Numbered from the stretch's first letter, positions 12,256-25,010 are shown. The stretch is 64,000 nt of DNA from Solenopsis invicta (GCF_016802725.1 NC_052668.1:22314501-22378500), one strand, 5' to 3'. The notes: a model not told the origin generated them from the sequence alone. Numbers and translations: made by a program.

Positions 12256-14239
12256 TTATGTTACATGATTACTCAACTGAGATAACATATTAAACGTCTT
12301 TTCATTAGTCAAGCAGATGGATTCTTTTCTGTTTAATTGTTTTTCTTCAAATAGCACTTTATAGACATACGTTCCAAATAAAGCTCCCAGAATAGGACCA
12401 AGCCAATAAATCTAATTAAACAAACAAAAAATTAAACGGTTTAATAAAAATTTCAAAAAAAAAATTAAATTAAGAATGGATATTTTTACAATTTATATTA
12501 AATACATTTATATTAAATATATTTAATATATTAAATTTATATTAAAACTATTATTATATTTTTATAATTTTTTATTAAATGTGTTAAAATATGTCTCCCT
12601 TACATGACGTATTGTATTATGTAAGATTTAAGTTAGAATGTTATTATCACTGAATTAAAAAAAAATCGATACGCGCGATGTTTAATTAAGTTGATATATC
12701 TTTTAAGATAATTCTATGCTACAGTAACTTTCGAGTTGCTTATGCGTTCGTTATCGTATTAAGTATATGTAGTTGTGGTTTATGTAGTTATATAAAAAAT
12801 TCTTATAATTGATTACAAGCAGAGTAATCGGGTTTCTATCGTTCTAATATTCTAAGTTGATTATAAAATATAAAGAATTAAAAAATGCTATTGTAATTAC
12901 TTTTTAAATATAGTTAATATAATCAATATCCTATGTCTAATTTTTCTATAGGAATAAATTTTTGTTCTCTCTCTCTTTCTCTTGTTTTCATTTATATGTA
13001 TAATTAACAAAATTTTTATTTTCAGCTTACCCAATGATCCTTCCAAGCATTATTCCAAAGTGCAGGCGCGAATGTTCGTGCTGGATTCATACTGCATCCA
13101 GTGTAAGGACCCTGACAGAAAAGAATAAATTACTAATTTTTTCAACTATACTTTTTTATACTTATACTATATTTTTTCTCTATAAAAAAATAAGTTTTGT
13201 TATTTTTCTTTCTTCACATTTATGTATATGATAAATTTTGTTGAAGAATGCTTACATTGGGTATATGTTTAAACAGTAATAAAAATATAAAATAGAAAAA
13301 TAATTGATGTATTAATATAATGAATAATAATAATAGTAATAACAAAAAAAGTGCAGGTATTATGCCATTAAAGTAGTTTTACCGCAGCGAAAGAAAGGGT
13401 GGCGACTGATAAACCAAATTTGAGGGCGACCGAATCCGAAATGTGAGCGCATCGAGGATCCCATGTTGCGCAAGCTGCGCAAAGTAAGCAAAACGTGCAA
13501 AACACCTCGATTAATAAACCTTGCACGCAATTAATCCCTGGGTGAACTGTTGTAACGCAAAGACCGACAGTCGAATTTGGGTTCCCGTCGTTGAACAATT
13601 CCGCTGGCGTTATCATCTGCGAGAATACAAATCATTGTTCACGATGAATATATTCGATATACTACAACAATAATGAAACAAAACAGCACTTTTAAAGTTC
13701 CATATCCCACGGTGGCGCCGATAAGCTGTCCCAGAATGTAAACCGCTCCGGTCGGAATTGATTTCAGGCCCATAATGACAGCACCAATGGTGATAGCCGG
13801 ATTAAGATGAGCACCACTTACGTGACCTATCATCTAAGAAATATCGATGTGCGATTGAAATTTTATATACGGAAATACGAGAAATCAGATCTTGTATATG
13901 CTTTGTAAAAATATATTTTGTAAAATTTAATGAAAAAAATTTAATTTCAGCAATATTACACGTAATATTGATGATAACACCTACCATAATTACGAGATTC
14001 ACTGTCAGACCGAAGGTGAGTGCCGTTTGTAGCGGTGGAGGTGGTGCAGGTCCCATGGTGCCGACGCCTCCCATACACCCTATGAGTAAGAGAATACCTG
14101 TGCCGACGATCTCCGCCGCGAACGTGGTTAACATGTTCTTCTGCATCTTCCACATTCCGTCTGTAAAAATCGCACAAGTGGATTTCGATGTTTACCTGAA
14201 TCTTGATGACGAACACTCACTACCTCGATCGTTCTGCAT
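12256..14239 (-). CDS. Aquaporin, likely entomoglyceroporin (Eglp) type
   Basis: MIP-family channel for water or small neutral solutes in the plasma membrane. Six coding exons on minus: 14239-14224, 14160-13985, 13833-13690, 13616-13383, 13111-13031, 12411-12256; all join in frame to 268 residues with TAA at 12258-12256. Exon 2 opens MWKMQKNMLTTFAAEIVGTG (helix 1). Exon 3 has the first NPA box (GHVSGAHLNPAITIG). Exon 5 has the second (GPYTGCSMNPARTFAPALW) and joins exon 6 as DHW|IYWLGP. Pore filter by alignment to AQP1: Phe (helix 2), Ser where water channels have His (GLSVATLSF), Cys, Arg. Loss of that His is the hallmark of insect Eglps, which carry glycerol and other polyols. The exon 1 donor is ambiguous: GTAGTG at 14223, or the stronger GTGAGT 3 nt later, which adds one residue. 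The exon 3 donor GTGCTG is weak. The start codon lies 600 bp from the divergent Or-1. Confidence 0.93.
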
Positions 14240-14839
14240 GATGAGATTACTGACGCGACCGTCGCTTTTACTTTAATCACTATGACTATTACTTTAATCT
14301 GCGCCGCGGATTGCATTGCATTCTTCGTAAAGGTATAAAAAAAAAGCGACGTCTTATCAATAGATACTAGTGGTCGACTACTCGAATCACTGCACTGAAA
14401 AGATATCTACGGTATCACTTTATTTCTTTAAACTTTGGTAAGATATAGCGAATATTTCACATTCGAATATTTATCATCGAAAAATACGTAAAAAATATTT
14501 GATTCGCGTACTCACATTCCGAATAGAGCCATCCTCGGAAAAGAACTCTACTCGTTCAGCTAACGTGGAAGAATAAAGCTCCGACTCAGAAAATCCAAAG
14601 CAATATCATAGCGCATGCGTTGCCACTGAAATTGCATGCGTTTTCCTCGCCATTAAAACTTTCAACAATTTTCGCAGATTACCCACGGAAAATCGCCGCA
14701 AATAGATGCGAATTACGCACGCAAGCGCCTGCGTGTCATGACTGTCTCAGAACACGCTCGTGTCCGTCAGTCGTCGAGAGTATTCTCAGCGTCTATATTC
14801 TATATAATAACAAATTGTGAACTAGGAAATCCAAAAGCG
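14240..14839. promoter_or_regulatory. Divergent intergenic region between aquaporin and Or-1
   Basis: About 600 bp separates the two start codons, which point away from each other. It must hold the 5' regions of both genes. The Or-type core motif lies near the Or-1 end at 14719-14728, and ATGCGTTGCC / GCATGCG repeats lie at 14614-14642. Confidence 0.5.
14719..14728 (+). promoter_or_regulatory. ACGCAAGCGC core, Or-1
   Basis: Exact core, 111 bp before the Or-1 ATG. Confidence 0.5.
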
Positions 14840-16612
14840 ATGTTGACGGAAAATCTCACGAGATTTCAAAATCACAATTATAAGGCCGACACCGAATACG
14901 TGGTGAAAGTGGCAAAGACTCTGCTGACGCCTGTTGGCATCTGGCCGCTTTATCGAGGCAATTCGATGTCCGATAAGATTAAAAATTTCCTTCAAACTGG
15001 GGTGATATTCATTCTGATGTGCTTTTTGCTCATCCCGCATGTTATATACACCTACTTCAATGCAGAGGATCTGACCAGAGAGATGAAGGTCATAGCTGCC
15101 CAGGTGTTTAGCCTGCTTGCCATTATTAAGTTCTGGACGATGATCATTAATAGGAAGGGAATCAGATACTGCTTGCAGCAAATGGAAATTCAATACAGGG
15201 ACGTGGAATGCGAGGAGGATCGATTGGTGATGACGAGGAGCGCCAAGATCGGCAGATTCTTCACAGTGACGTACTTGGGACTGTCGTACGGTGGTGCGTT
15301 GCCTTATCACATAATTATGCCACTGCTGGCGGACAGGATCGTCAAGGAAGACAATACTACGCAAATACCATTGCCATACCTCAGCAATTACGTATTTTTC
15401 GTGGTAGAGGACTCGCCGCTGTATGAAATTATTTTCGTCACACAGATCCTGATCAGCAGCATCATCCTCTCCACGAACTGCGGTGTTTACAGCTTAATTG
15501 CCTCCTGCGTGATGCACAGTTGCTGCTTATTCGAGGTGGTGCGTAGACAGATGGAAACGATCCTCAATGATGAGACCAGCAATCTCCACAGGCGATTCGG
15601 GAAAGTAATCGAACATCACATGGAAGCCATCAAGTGAGGAAAACATAATTTGCGCCTTATATTTGTGTCTCTGTAAATTTCCACATTGTATGTTCAATTA
15701 AATCGCATGCAATGCACAGTTATACCGCAAGCAACTAGGAAAAAAAAAGAAATCGCGTTTCCACAATTCAGTTTTATTTACGTTCATTGGATAATGAAAT
15801 ACATTACAGATTCGCAGAGATGATTGAGAAATCATTAAACATAGTTTTTTTATGCGAAATGGTTGGATGCACTATTATTATATGCTTTCTGGAATTTGGA
15901 GTTCTTAAGGTATATTTCTATTAATAAATATTATTAGAACAAAATGCAAGATAAAATTCTATGGTTTATTTACAATTATATACAATTTTCTCCAGGAATG
16001 GGAAGACGGAAATATCTTGCCACTGGGTACATATTTTGTTTTAATGACATCAATATTTGTAAACGTTTATATTATATCAGATATCGGTGATCGCCTTAAA
16101 GAAGAGGTATAATTTACAATTTTTATATTAGATACAATTTATAAATTTATTTATCGCAATTACAAACAAAAATATGATATATATTTTGTTTGTAAAATAT
16201 GATTTATATTATATTATTCCATATAAAAATTTCGTATAAAAGTTAGTCGAGCAAAAATTCTAAAAATAATAATAACAATGTGATTAAAAAAATATAATCA
16301 ATTAACCGATCGATATTCATGTGTTTCTTTACAAAGAGCGAAAAAGTTGGAGAATCGTCGTACTCTATCCAGTGGTATAATTTGCCAACAAAAATTATAA
16401 AGAATTTAATTCTAATAACACTCAGATCAAACCGCCCATCAACCTTGACAGCCGCGAAAATATTCGATCTCTCCCTTCAAGGATTCTGTCAGGTAATCGC
16501 TTGCTACATTATGCTGAAAAATAATGAAAGTAATTTTTATTGTACGCTATATTTTCAGGTTTGCAAAACGTCAGCTGCGTATTTCAATTTTATACGAGCG
16601 GTGTTCGAATGA
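14840..16612 (+). CDS. Odorant receptor Or-1
   Basis: Ligand-specific odorant receptor subunit (insect 7tm_6 family). Coding exons 14840-15633, 15810-15909, 15996-16106, 16337-16492, 16559-16612 give 404 residues. The chosen ATG (MLTENLTRFQNHNYKADTEY) matches the start position of the paralogues; the frame is open back to an ATG at 14738, but that would add 34 atypical residues. Visible signatures: LLTPVGIWPLY near residue 30, NYVFFVVEDSPLYEIIF near 190, NCGVYSLIASCVMHSCC, then EWEDGNILPL (exon 3), QWYNLP and STLTAAKIFDLSL (exon 4), and CKTSAAYFNFIRAVFE (exon 5). Nearest relative in the window is Or-2. The exon 1 donor is AA|GTGAGG. Pro-Leu-Tyr-Glu replaces the Pro-(Ala/Val)-Tyr-Glu of most array members. 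Confidence 0.95.
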
Positions 16613-17573
16613 ACACTCAAGCATTGAATATCTCGCATGAAGCATTGTGTGTCTATATATAAGAAATACCGTCACTTTTTATACATCTCACGTACTCTTT
16701 TTATTTAACATCAGTGAAATAACCACCTCTCTGTCGAGCAATAAATCATATATACTAACATTTGAACAGCACACGTCATATAATTTCCATATGTCTTTAC
16801 CCACGAGAGAGATTCCGTTTTTTTTCTTCGAAAAGAATTTATTTGAATTACGGATCTGAGTTATACGTCTAACTTCACAATTCGCAATGGCATAATGCAT
16901 ATTCTTCAATTTGAACTTTTCTTATCTCGTATCATATTATTTTTCCCCATTCTTCTTCCTTCCCTCGAGTTTTATGAAACCTAAATCATAAATGATATGA
17001 GACTGCGTGTTCTACCATCATCCTAAATTACACAGTTTGCTTGCAAAAGAAGTTTCAATAAAATTACTTACCGAGATACAAATGCACTGTTGAAAATATT
17101 GAAGTGCAGGAAAATCGCAGTGGAATTTACCATAAAAGTTATACAGATATATTTATTACAGATAATTATTAAAATATGTACAAAGGACACATTTTTATCG
17201 GCATTAAGGAATGCACAATATTTGCTCACAGAAATGATACTATTTGAATAGATATAGTTCTGAGATTTTTTTATCGAAATCTTGTAATATAAAAAACTAA
17301 AAACATCTCGATTTAAATTCTCAATGCGTTAAAGAATTTTCAATCTACAACCGATAAAAACATGTACACAGCAAACATTTAGAATTTTACTTCATTTACT
17401 TGCTGAAGCACAGAAATATATTCACCGTTCTAAACACTGTACGCTTTTGCCTATAGCTCAACAAAGCAACCCTCTGTCATCGTAATCTCTTGACAGCGCC
17501 TGCGTAGTCATTGAAATCACATATATTTTTTTTCCCAATGGAAGTTGTGGCGATTCCCAGAAGAGTAACTCTT

Positions 17574-17623
<50 letters not shown>

Positions 17624-17652
17624 TTGTTTCGGAGAGACGAACTTCCCGTGAC
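16613..17652. other. Or-1/Or-2 spacer
   Basis: AT-rich, no gene recognised. Contains an AATAAA near 17057 that could serve Or-1, and a GA microsatellite at the right end. Confidence 0.5.
17577..17621. repeat. (GA)n microsatellite
   Basis: Uninterrupted GA tract of about 45 nt, 137 bp before the Or-2 start codon and just upstream of its core motif. Confidence 0.92.
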
Positions 17653-17662
17653 ACGCAAGCGC
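17653..17662 (+). promoter_or_regulatory. ACGCAAGCGC core, Or-2
   Basis: Exact core, 95 bp before the Or-2 ATG. Confidence 0.5.
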
Positions 17663-17757
17663 CCACGGTTAACTTGCGTGCCACCCGATCAACGCTCCCG
17701 GCTACTACTTCCTTGTCAGTCGGGAATCAAACGTGCGAAGCGAATAATTGCAGGACA

Positions 17758-19550
17758 ATGATCGCGAGCATGTCGCCGGCCGACAATCGCGCGCTATTCC
17801 AAAACTTCAATTACAGGTCCGACGCGGAGTACGTAGTAAGGATCGCCAAAATCATGTTGACGCCCATTGGCATATGGCCACTTTATGGGGACTCTATGTT
17901 GGATAAAATCAAATACCATTTACAGACGAGTATCGTGTTCTGCTTAATGTGTTTTCTGCTCGTTCCGCACATAATATATACATTTTTCGACGCGGAGGAT
18001 CTGACCAGATACATGAAGGTCATAGCTGCCCAAGTATTTAGCCTATTGGGTATCATCAAGTTCTGGACAATGATCATTAACAAGAACGATATCAAGTGTT
18101 GTCTGCAAGAGATGGAGATTCAGTACAGGGATGTGGAGTCCGAGGAGGATCGTCTGGTGATGGTGAAGAGCGCCAAACTCGGCAGGCAATTTACGATGAT
18201 ATATATTGGATTACTGTACTGTGGCGCGTTGCCTTATCATATAATTATGCCGCTGGTGGCGGAGAAGGTCGTCAGGAAAGACAACACGACTCACTTGCCT
18301 CTGCCTTATCTCAGCAACTACGTTTTCTTCGAGGTGGAAGAAATGGATTCACCGTTCTACGAGATCCTCTTTGTCGTTCAGATTCTGTTCAGTACCATGA
18401 TCCTATCCACGAATTGCGGCGTTTACAGCTTAATCTCCAGCTTTGTAATGCACGCCTGCTGTATGTTTGAGGTCGCCCGCAAACGCATAGAAATATTGCT
18501 GATCAATAGAACTGATAATCTTCACGAACGATTCCGCTGGATAATTATGCAACATTTGCGAGCTCTCAGGTCGAAAAGAAAATTATTAATTATTAATTAT
18601 TATATTATTATGGCAACAAATATGTTGCCAATAATATCGATATATGTTTATTGGTGTGGAGCAAAAAACAAATCTAAATTTTATTTTTATTATTTTATTG
18701 TGTTCTTTAAATATTGTTTTAAATGTTATAAATAATACATTTTTACTCGCATTGCCACTCGCATATTTATTCGCAATTACTCCAATTTACAATAATTATA
18801 TTATAATAATACTTCTTACTTCTGACGATGATATCTATTACAGGTATGTTGAAATGATCGAAAATTCATTAAATCTCGTCTTTCTATCAGAAATGGTTGG
18901 ATGTACTATTATCATATGTTTCCTCGAATATGGAGTTCTCAAGGTATATCCTTCGATATATCCTTGCACGAACGAGAACACGAATAATTCTTAAAATCAG
19001 TTTTACACAAATTCTTTCAGGAATGGGAAGACAATCAATTATTTGGAGTAATTATATATTTTATATTAGCCACTTCGATTTTTGTAAACGTTTTTACACT
19101 ATCGACTATTGGCGAACATCTTAAGGAAGAGGTAAATTTAATAAGTTTAAAGAGAATAATTATTTAAATTGAACTTAATTGAAGTTAAGCTATTAAATAA
19201 AATTAATTGATTAGTTTAATCATTAAATACTGAGTTCGATATTTATATATAATTTTTTTCTTAGAGTATAAAGATTGGCGAGGCGTCGTATTCCATCGAT
19301 TGGTACATGATACCAACGAAAAATGTAAACAGTTTAATGATGGTGATGATCAAATCGAACCGTCCATCAACTTTGACAGCTGCTAAAATGTTTGATATCT
19401 CTCTTGAAACTTTCTGCAATGTTAGTGTAACTTCTTCTATTACATTAATCTGAAAATTAAACATACTATTTTATTAATGCTCGCGAATGTTCACAGGTAT
19501 GCAAGACATCAATGGCGTATTTGAACTTTATTCGAATGATTACGATGTAA
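17758..19550 (+). CDS. Odorant receptor Or-2
   Basis: Close paralogue of Or-1. Coding exons 17758-18569, 18844-18943, 19021-19131, 19265-19420, 19497-19550 give 410 residues. Either ATG 17758 or ATG 17770 (MSPADNRALFQNFNYRSD) could be used; the second better matches Or-1 in length. The exon 1 frame runs open past the donor (AG|GTCGAA at 18570) to 18735, but this is intron: joining to the acceptor at 18843 restores RYVEMIENSLNLVFL, matching Or-1 exon 2. Signatures: MLTPIGIWPLYGDS, MDSPFYEILFVVQILFS, STNCGVYSLISSFVMHACC, DWYMIPTK, SNRPSTLTAAKMFDISL, VCKTSMAYLNFIRMITM. The conserved ILSTNCGVYSLI block shared with Or-1 sets this pair apart from the rest of the array. Confidence 0.94.
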
Positions 19551-21204
19551 AACGTGTGATTATTTCAAATGCCACCTACTGAAATTAACTTTTTTTTCTC
19601 TTGCTCAAAATATATTAATTTCTTACAATTTTAAATCACAAATACAAAATATTATTATAAGTATATTCATCATTTCTCTTTAGTCCTATTTATTATTTAG
19701 CTACGTTCATTAAGGCCACATTTACGGATCAAACCATAAATCAGTTGGATTACTAATTCACTAATTCAGTTAATTAAAATAACATTAAGATCAGTCATTA
19801 GAAACATTAATGCTTATTTGCGTACATCATGTATATATGTGTGTGTATGTATATGTACATACAATGTACCTTTACAATTATATTGATATCATATTTATTT
19901 ATACGTATCACACGCGATACGAAGTGTTTAATACTATTATTACTAGTCAATATCACGAGACAAACATTCAACCACTCTCGACGCAAACTCTCGGTTTTCC
20001 CTTTTCGCAGAAAGCAATGCTATTAAACTACGAACTTCGATTTAACGTCAAAGTTGGCGTTGCATTTTACAATCGCGTTCCCTCCGTTTTTTTAAGTTTT
20101 GAACTTTCTCGAAGCATTATTATCCCCTCGCTCTGTTCTCAGTTGCGCTTTTTCTACCCCACTAGAAAGTTTTATAAAATGCGAAACGCAAATCTTCGCA
20201 AACTATCTTAGTCCTCGCGATTGGAAAACGGACAGATGTATTATTCCGCGCGGAGACCAACGACCCCTTCTGTGCATTAGCATAAAGAAAATATAATTGC
20301 AAGCAGAAAGTTATGATTTTAATTTTTTTTAATTCTGTACATAGATTAATTTGGTTTACGAGGTGGCGCATATTGAAGTTTCGCATGTGTTACACTTTGT
20401 ATATTTATGGCATTCGTAGTTTAACCGCTAATTCATTATACACTAGCGTACAGTCAGTGCGATATACTTTAGAGGCGCGTAACCTGATTTTTCCAATTGT
20501 CGAATTATCTGGTCAAATTCACTACAAAAAAAAAGTTAAAAATAATTATGGGTATGTAATAAATACATTAGTTTCATGTTTTTCTAATGTTATAAACTGT
20601 TTCAGATTTTGATAACATAAACGGCATATTTTAACTTGCTTTGTGAAGTTTTTTCACCGGAAATCATATTAATATGCAGTGGTAGCAAAACGTTTTCTTG
20701 GAGAAATAAAAAAGAAAAAGAATTAAAACATCACGAATTAATATAAAGAACGTGACTTGCTGAATGTAATACAAATTTAATATATAAGATCGAATCATAC
20801 GAAAGTTAAGCGAAGCATAAAGTCATGTAAGTCAAAATAAACTTTCGTAGAATTTTTTTTTTTTTTTTTGAGAAAAATATCAGAATTATTTACGTATTGT
20901 AACTTTAACAGTAACTTTGCGATTATCCTTGGACAAAAGTTTCCACCACGTCATCGTGGTAACCTTGCTGCCCAGGCTCAACCCTTCTCGATTTGTTTTC
21001 AACAGCACCTGTTGTTTTTCCCCCATAAAACTTAACTTATACATCAGAAAATGCAAATTACCAGTCATCAAAGTCGCAGCATTTATGTAGCAAAGATGGG
21101 AGGAAAGTTCATCGAACAAGCTGCGCATGTCTCGTAGTAACAAATTCTAATATCATGATCGGAACAGTGAAGATAGAGCTAACGGCGGCGTTACATCGTT
21201 GGAG
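19551..21204. other. Or-2/Or-3 spacer
   Basis: About 1.65 kb without a recognised gene. Open frames at 19810-20211 (plus) and 20886-21143 (minus) lack family motifs. No exact copy of the Or core motif is present upstream of Or-3; the nearest resemblance is GCTGCGCATG near 21120. Confidence 0.5.
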
Positions 21205-23662
21205 ATGATCAATCGGAAGCAGAGCACTCTCGCTGTCGACGTAACAAAGCAAAACGAAGCGTACATCTCGGACTTTCGTTACGCTGTCCAGATAAGCGTT
21301 TGGCTACTGAAGCCGATCGGTGTCTGGCCGCTGTTCAATGAGACGTCGAGACTCAAGATCGCTCTACACAAGGCGTTGATGGTGATCGGCACTTTCATCG
21401 TGCTCTTCATGGTCGTGCCGTGGACCGTATATATCGTGAAAAAGAAATTGGACGTCTTCCTGATAATCCGTACGATATGCCCGCTGCTCTTCTCTACAAC
21501 AACCTCCGTGAGATATATTCTGCTGCTTTGGAATCAGGACCGACTCAAGTTCTGCATGGAACACATGGCCGATGATTGGCGATGCGCAACAATCGCCAAG
21601 GATCGCGACGTCATGCTGGCGAACGCGCGAGACGGTCGCACCTTTGGCATCATTTCCATGGTTTTCATGTTCAGCTGCGGCGGACTGTATTATACGTTAC
21701 CTATAGTCATGCCGAATCCGATCAACGAGAACAATGTTACCGTAAGATTGCATCCATCGCCCAGCGAACTTCTCGTGTTTGATACCCAGGTAAAACTTTC
21801 AACTCCGATTTGCAAGGTGAATCGGTATTGATATTCGGTTAAGCGGCCCGAGCTGCACTTTTCCGTTTATACACAGAAAAAAAAAATTTGTATCAAATCA
21901 ATAATTTATTGTTTCATATATAAACAAGAATATTAAATCTTCTTGCAGAGTATATAATCTTAAGAAGAATTTATAATCTTAAACAAATTTTGTTTCTTCG
22001 TGTAAGCAAATTATGTCTCTATTCAAGGATATCAAATTCTTCCAAGAAAATTTTATAACCTTGCTTATATATGAAACAATAAACCTTTAATTTAATATTA
22101 ATTTTTTCTGTATAGACTTTTTATTATCCCAAACACTAGTATTGTTATGTAACGTATACATAGATAATTGCATAATAATAATAATAATAAACCGAGGCGG
22201 CGGTCCTCATTATTGAGGATCCGCCTGTGGCACGCTCACTGCAGTCCATTGTGTCTCCCTTTAGTCGTTCGCCACCTATGGGAGTTCTCTCCAGAAAAGA
22301 CTCAGATCCTTCATCGGTAGCTCGCTTATCTGCCAACTGATGTATAACATATACACACAAATTTAATAAAAAAGTTTTTTTAAACGTTAATGTTATATAA
22401 ATTATATTCGTTATATAAGTTATATTCATGGTTTACTATTTACCATTTTTAGGAACCGTCTTTTTTTGTTTATGATATTGCATTTAAGCTTCGATTATGT
22501 ATCCACACATTAGATCAACAAATACAGATTAACTTATCATTGCATAGGCTAGTCCGGTGTATGAGATCGTATACTTCTTACAAATTCTCTCCGGTTACAC
22601 TATCTACAGCGCGTTCAGCGGCACTTGCAGCTTGATAGCCAATTTTGTCACGCATGTAAGCGGCCAGTGCGATCTGTTAACGACGATTTTCGAGGAGACT
22701 GTGGACGGTGGTGAGCATAATAGCGGCTCCATCGAGAATAGAATCGCTACCGCGATAACTCGACATATGCGTTTACTAAGGTAATCCAAGTTTCAATAAC
22801 ATAACTTTATACTATATAATAATCGTACTTGAATTGCAATTTATATTGCGACAACGTTTCGAAATTTTATTGAACATGATTTTCCAGATTAGTTTCTGAC
22901 GTAAGCAACTTATTTACTGAGATTTGTCTCGTGGAATTCATAAATGCTTCGTGTAACATATGTCTAATCATATACTACATCGTAACTGTACGTTGAATAA
23001 ACCCTTTAGAGATTTCGATTTTAAACAAACTTCGACATCTCGATCATGGTCGCAACGATAGTTAATCCCTTTTTGACTTACAGGATATACGTAATAATGA
23101 GCCGTTTATGCCGACTTTTATGTTTGGCTTCGGGCTCATGTCGATCATTTTCAACCTGTACATGGTCTGCTATATCGGGGATTTGCTCAAAGAGCGCTGC
23201 CAGCAGGTGGGAAACGCTTGCTACGCAATCGAGTGGTATCGGATGCCATACAAGAATGCGATGAGACTGCTCATGCCGATCGCGATGTCCCAATACCCTA
23301 CGACGCTCACCGCCGGAAAGATGGTAACGATGACAGTTACCACATTCTCCGACGTGAGTAACATTGCTTCGCGCTCTAAACGCGAGGTATAATTAAGACT
23401 GTTCAACGTAATTGTCGTAACACAATCGTGTTTTAGACATATTGTACCTGTTACTTAGAGACTGAAATTAATCGGTGTTAAATATTGTGACTGTATGCCA
23501 GCGGATTCCAAGAAATCCGAATAAAATATATATCTGGAAAATGTTCGAGATCTCTAATCTCTGTACTGACAACAGAATATTGTACCGTAGATCCTAAAGA
23601 CGTCAATGGCATATTTCAATTTGCTTCGCGAATTTACTTCACAAGACATTACGAAAACGTAA
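21205..23662 (+). CDS. Odorant receptor Or-3 (different intron layout)
   Basis: Odorant receptor of a lineage distinct from its neighbours. Coding exons 21205-21789, 22548-22780, 22888-22987, 23084-23353, 23591-23662 give 419 residues. The ATG (MINRKQSTLAVDV) follows an in-frame TTG. An extra phase-0 intron (21790-22547) splits the usual long first exon right after ELLVFDTQ, before ASPVYEIVYF. The usual exons 3 and 4 are one uninterrupted 270-nt exon (EPFMPTFMFG to TAGKMVTMTVTTFSD). Signatures: LLKPIGVWPLF, MADDWRCATIAKDRD, CYAIEWYRMPYKNAMRLL, LKTSMAYFNLLREF. Its C-terminus runs seven residues longer than in most neighbours (EFTSQDITKT). GC content of its exons is higher than that of Or-5 to Or-9. 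All joins keep frame with no stops. Confidence 0.93.
21868..22115. repeat. Fold-back (MITE-like) element in Or-3 intron 1
   Basis: The left arm contains ACACAGAAAAAA and TTATTGTTTCATATATAAAC; the right arm carries the reverse complements (GCTTATATATGAAACAATAA, TTTTTTCTGTATA). Arms of about 60 nt flank an AT-rich centre. No target duplication was fixed. Confidence 0.5.
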
Positions 23663-24123
23663 GCGTACGGCGTGATGAGACGACTATCCGAAAAGGGCAT
23701 GCTTAGGATATTTATATAGCGGAGAATTACGTTAACAGTTTGATAAATAATGCACGTGTTAGTATAGCACTTACAATGGAATAAATTATTTCTCTTCAAA
23801 ATGTGGCAATATTTTATTGTAAAAATAAGATTTACAAAATATAAATAAGACAATATCTTGTTCCAATCGGATTATTTGTTTAATGGAATGATTCTTCCTT
23901 AAGAAAAAAAGTGTTGCGATAAATTCGTTGTATTAGTAACTAATGATACTGCATTAATAACTGAAATATCATATAATAATCAGTTTATTGAACACTTTTT
24001 CTTAAAGATTGCCGAGAAAGATTGAAAAATTTTTATTTACCATGTTGCTCAAGAGACCAAGTCTTTTATTCCCTGAAAAAAAGAACACTCTCGTGGTTCA
24101 AGTTACTAAGACGAAGTTTTCAT

Positions 24124-24154
<31 letters not shown>

Positions 24155-24904
24155 CGTACAACCTCGCGTACGCGTCGAGAAGCCACACATCGTGTGCAAA
24201 ATCAGTTGTAAAACTTCTTTTCGATCCTTGCGTCCTTACATGTAACTCTTTAATTTTTAAAGTACGCAAGCAATTACGGACAACCTATATAATTATTTAT
24301 TATTTTTTAATTATTGCTTTAAAAATTTTTTAAATAATTTTAAATAATTAAATCGTCTTTAATTTATTTGAACATATTTTGATAGTTTACCAAATAAATG
24401 GCAAATAAAATTGGGAATGCAATAAATTTCCTTTATAGAGAAAAATATATGTATATTTTAACATGTTGAAAGATTCATTATTAATGTTAATAGAAATAAA
24501 TAATTAAATACTTAAGACATAAATATAATATTATTTTAACTATAACAGGTATTAACTTCAATTTTTCAATATTTGCTATCATATGTGAGGAAGGTATATA
24601 CACTAAAATAAAATAAAAATGTTATTTGATACATGGAATATAAAAAAAAATGTTAATATACGTTACAAACATCTATCTTTTTACATTTCTACAATATCTC
24701 TTCTACGTTTCTTACGGAAAATTGTAAAGTCGCGTCGCTACCATGAATAAACTTTCTTCTCGGAACGTTAACCCTTCCGTACTTTCCGGGTAATCTTTCT
24801 TCCATGTAATGTTGCAAAATAAAAAGTTGCGCGCAACATTTCAAAGTTTCTATACACGCAATATCAACGATTTCTTCGACATGGCTTCGAAAGATTGTTT
24901 CAAC
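23663..24904. other. Or-3/Or-4 spacer
   Basis: No gene recognised. Contains an (AT)n tract at 24127-24154. Confidence 0.5.
24127..24154. repeat. (AT)n microsatellite
   Basis: Uninterrupted AT tract. Confidence 0.88.
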
Positions 24905-24914
24905 ACGCAAGCGC
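24905..24914 (+). promoter_or_regulatory. ACGCAAGCGC core, Or-4
   Basis: Exact core, 97 bp before the Or-4 ATG. Confidence 0.5.
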
Positions 24915-25010
24915 ACACGAGGTTCCCTCCGAATCGAACAGCGGATCAACCGCGATCAGTAGCAAACGAACGCGTGTCGTTTCACCATCTGTGTCAGATC
25001 GCGGGTCCAC

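Noticed and set aside
15208..15426. Second frame within Or-1 exon 1 (and similar shadow frames in Or-2, Or-4, Or-10)
   Set aside because: These are frame-shifted shadows of real Or exons and repeat at equivalent places only because the genes are homologous.
18570..18735. Extension of the Or-2 first exon frame beyond residue 270
   Set aside because: The donor at 18570 joins in frame to the acceptor at 18843 and restores the conserved second exon; the extension is an AT-rich intron that happens to be open.
20886..21143. Minus-strand frame of 85 codons before Or-3
   Set aside because: No recognisable motif and no exon partners; kept only as unexplained noncoding DNA.
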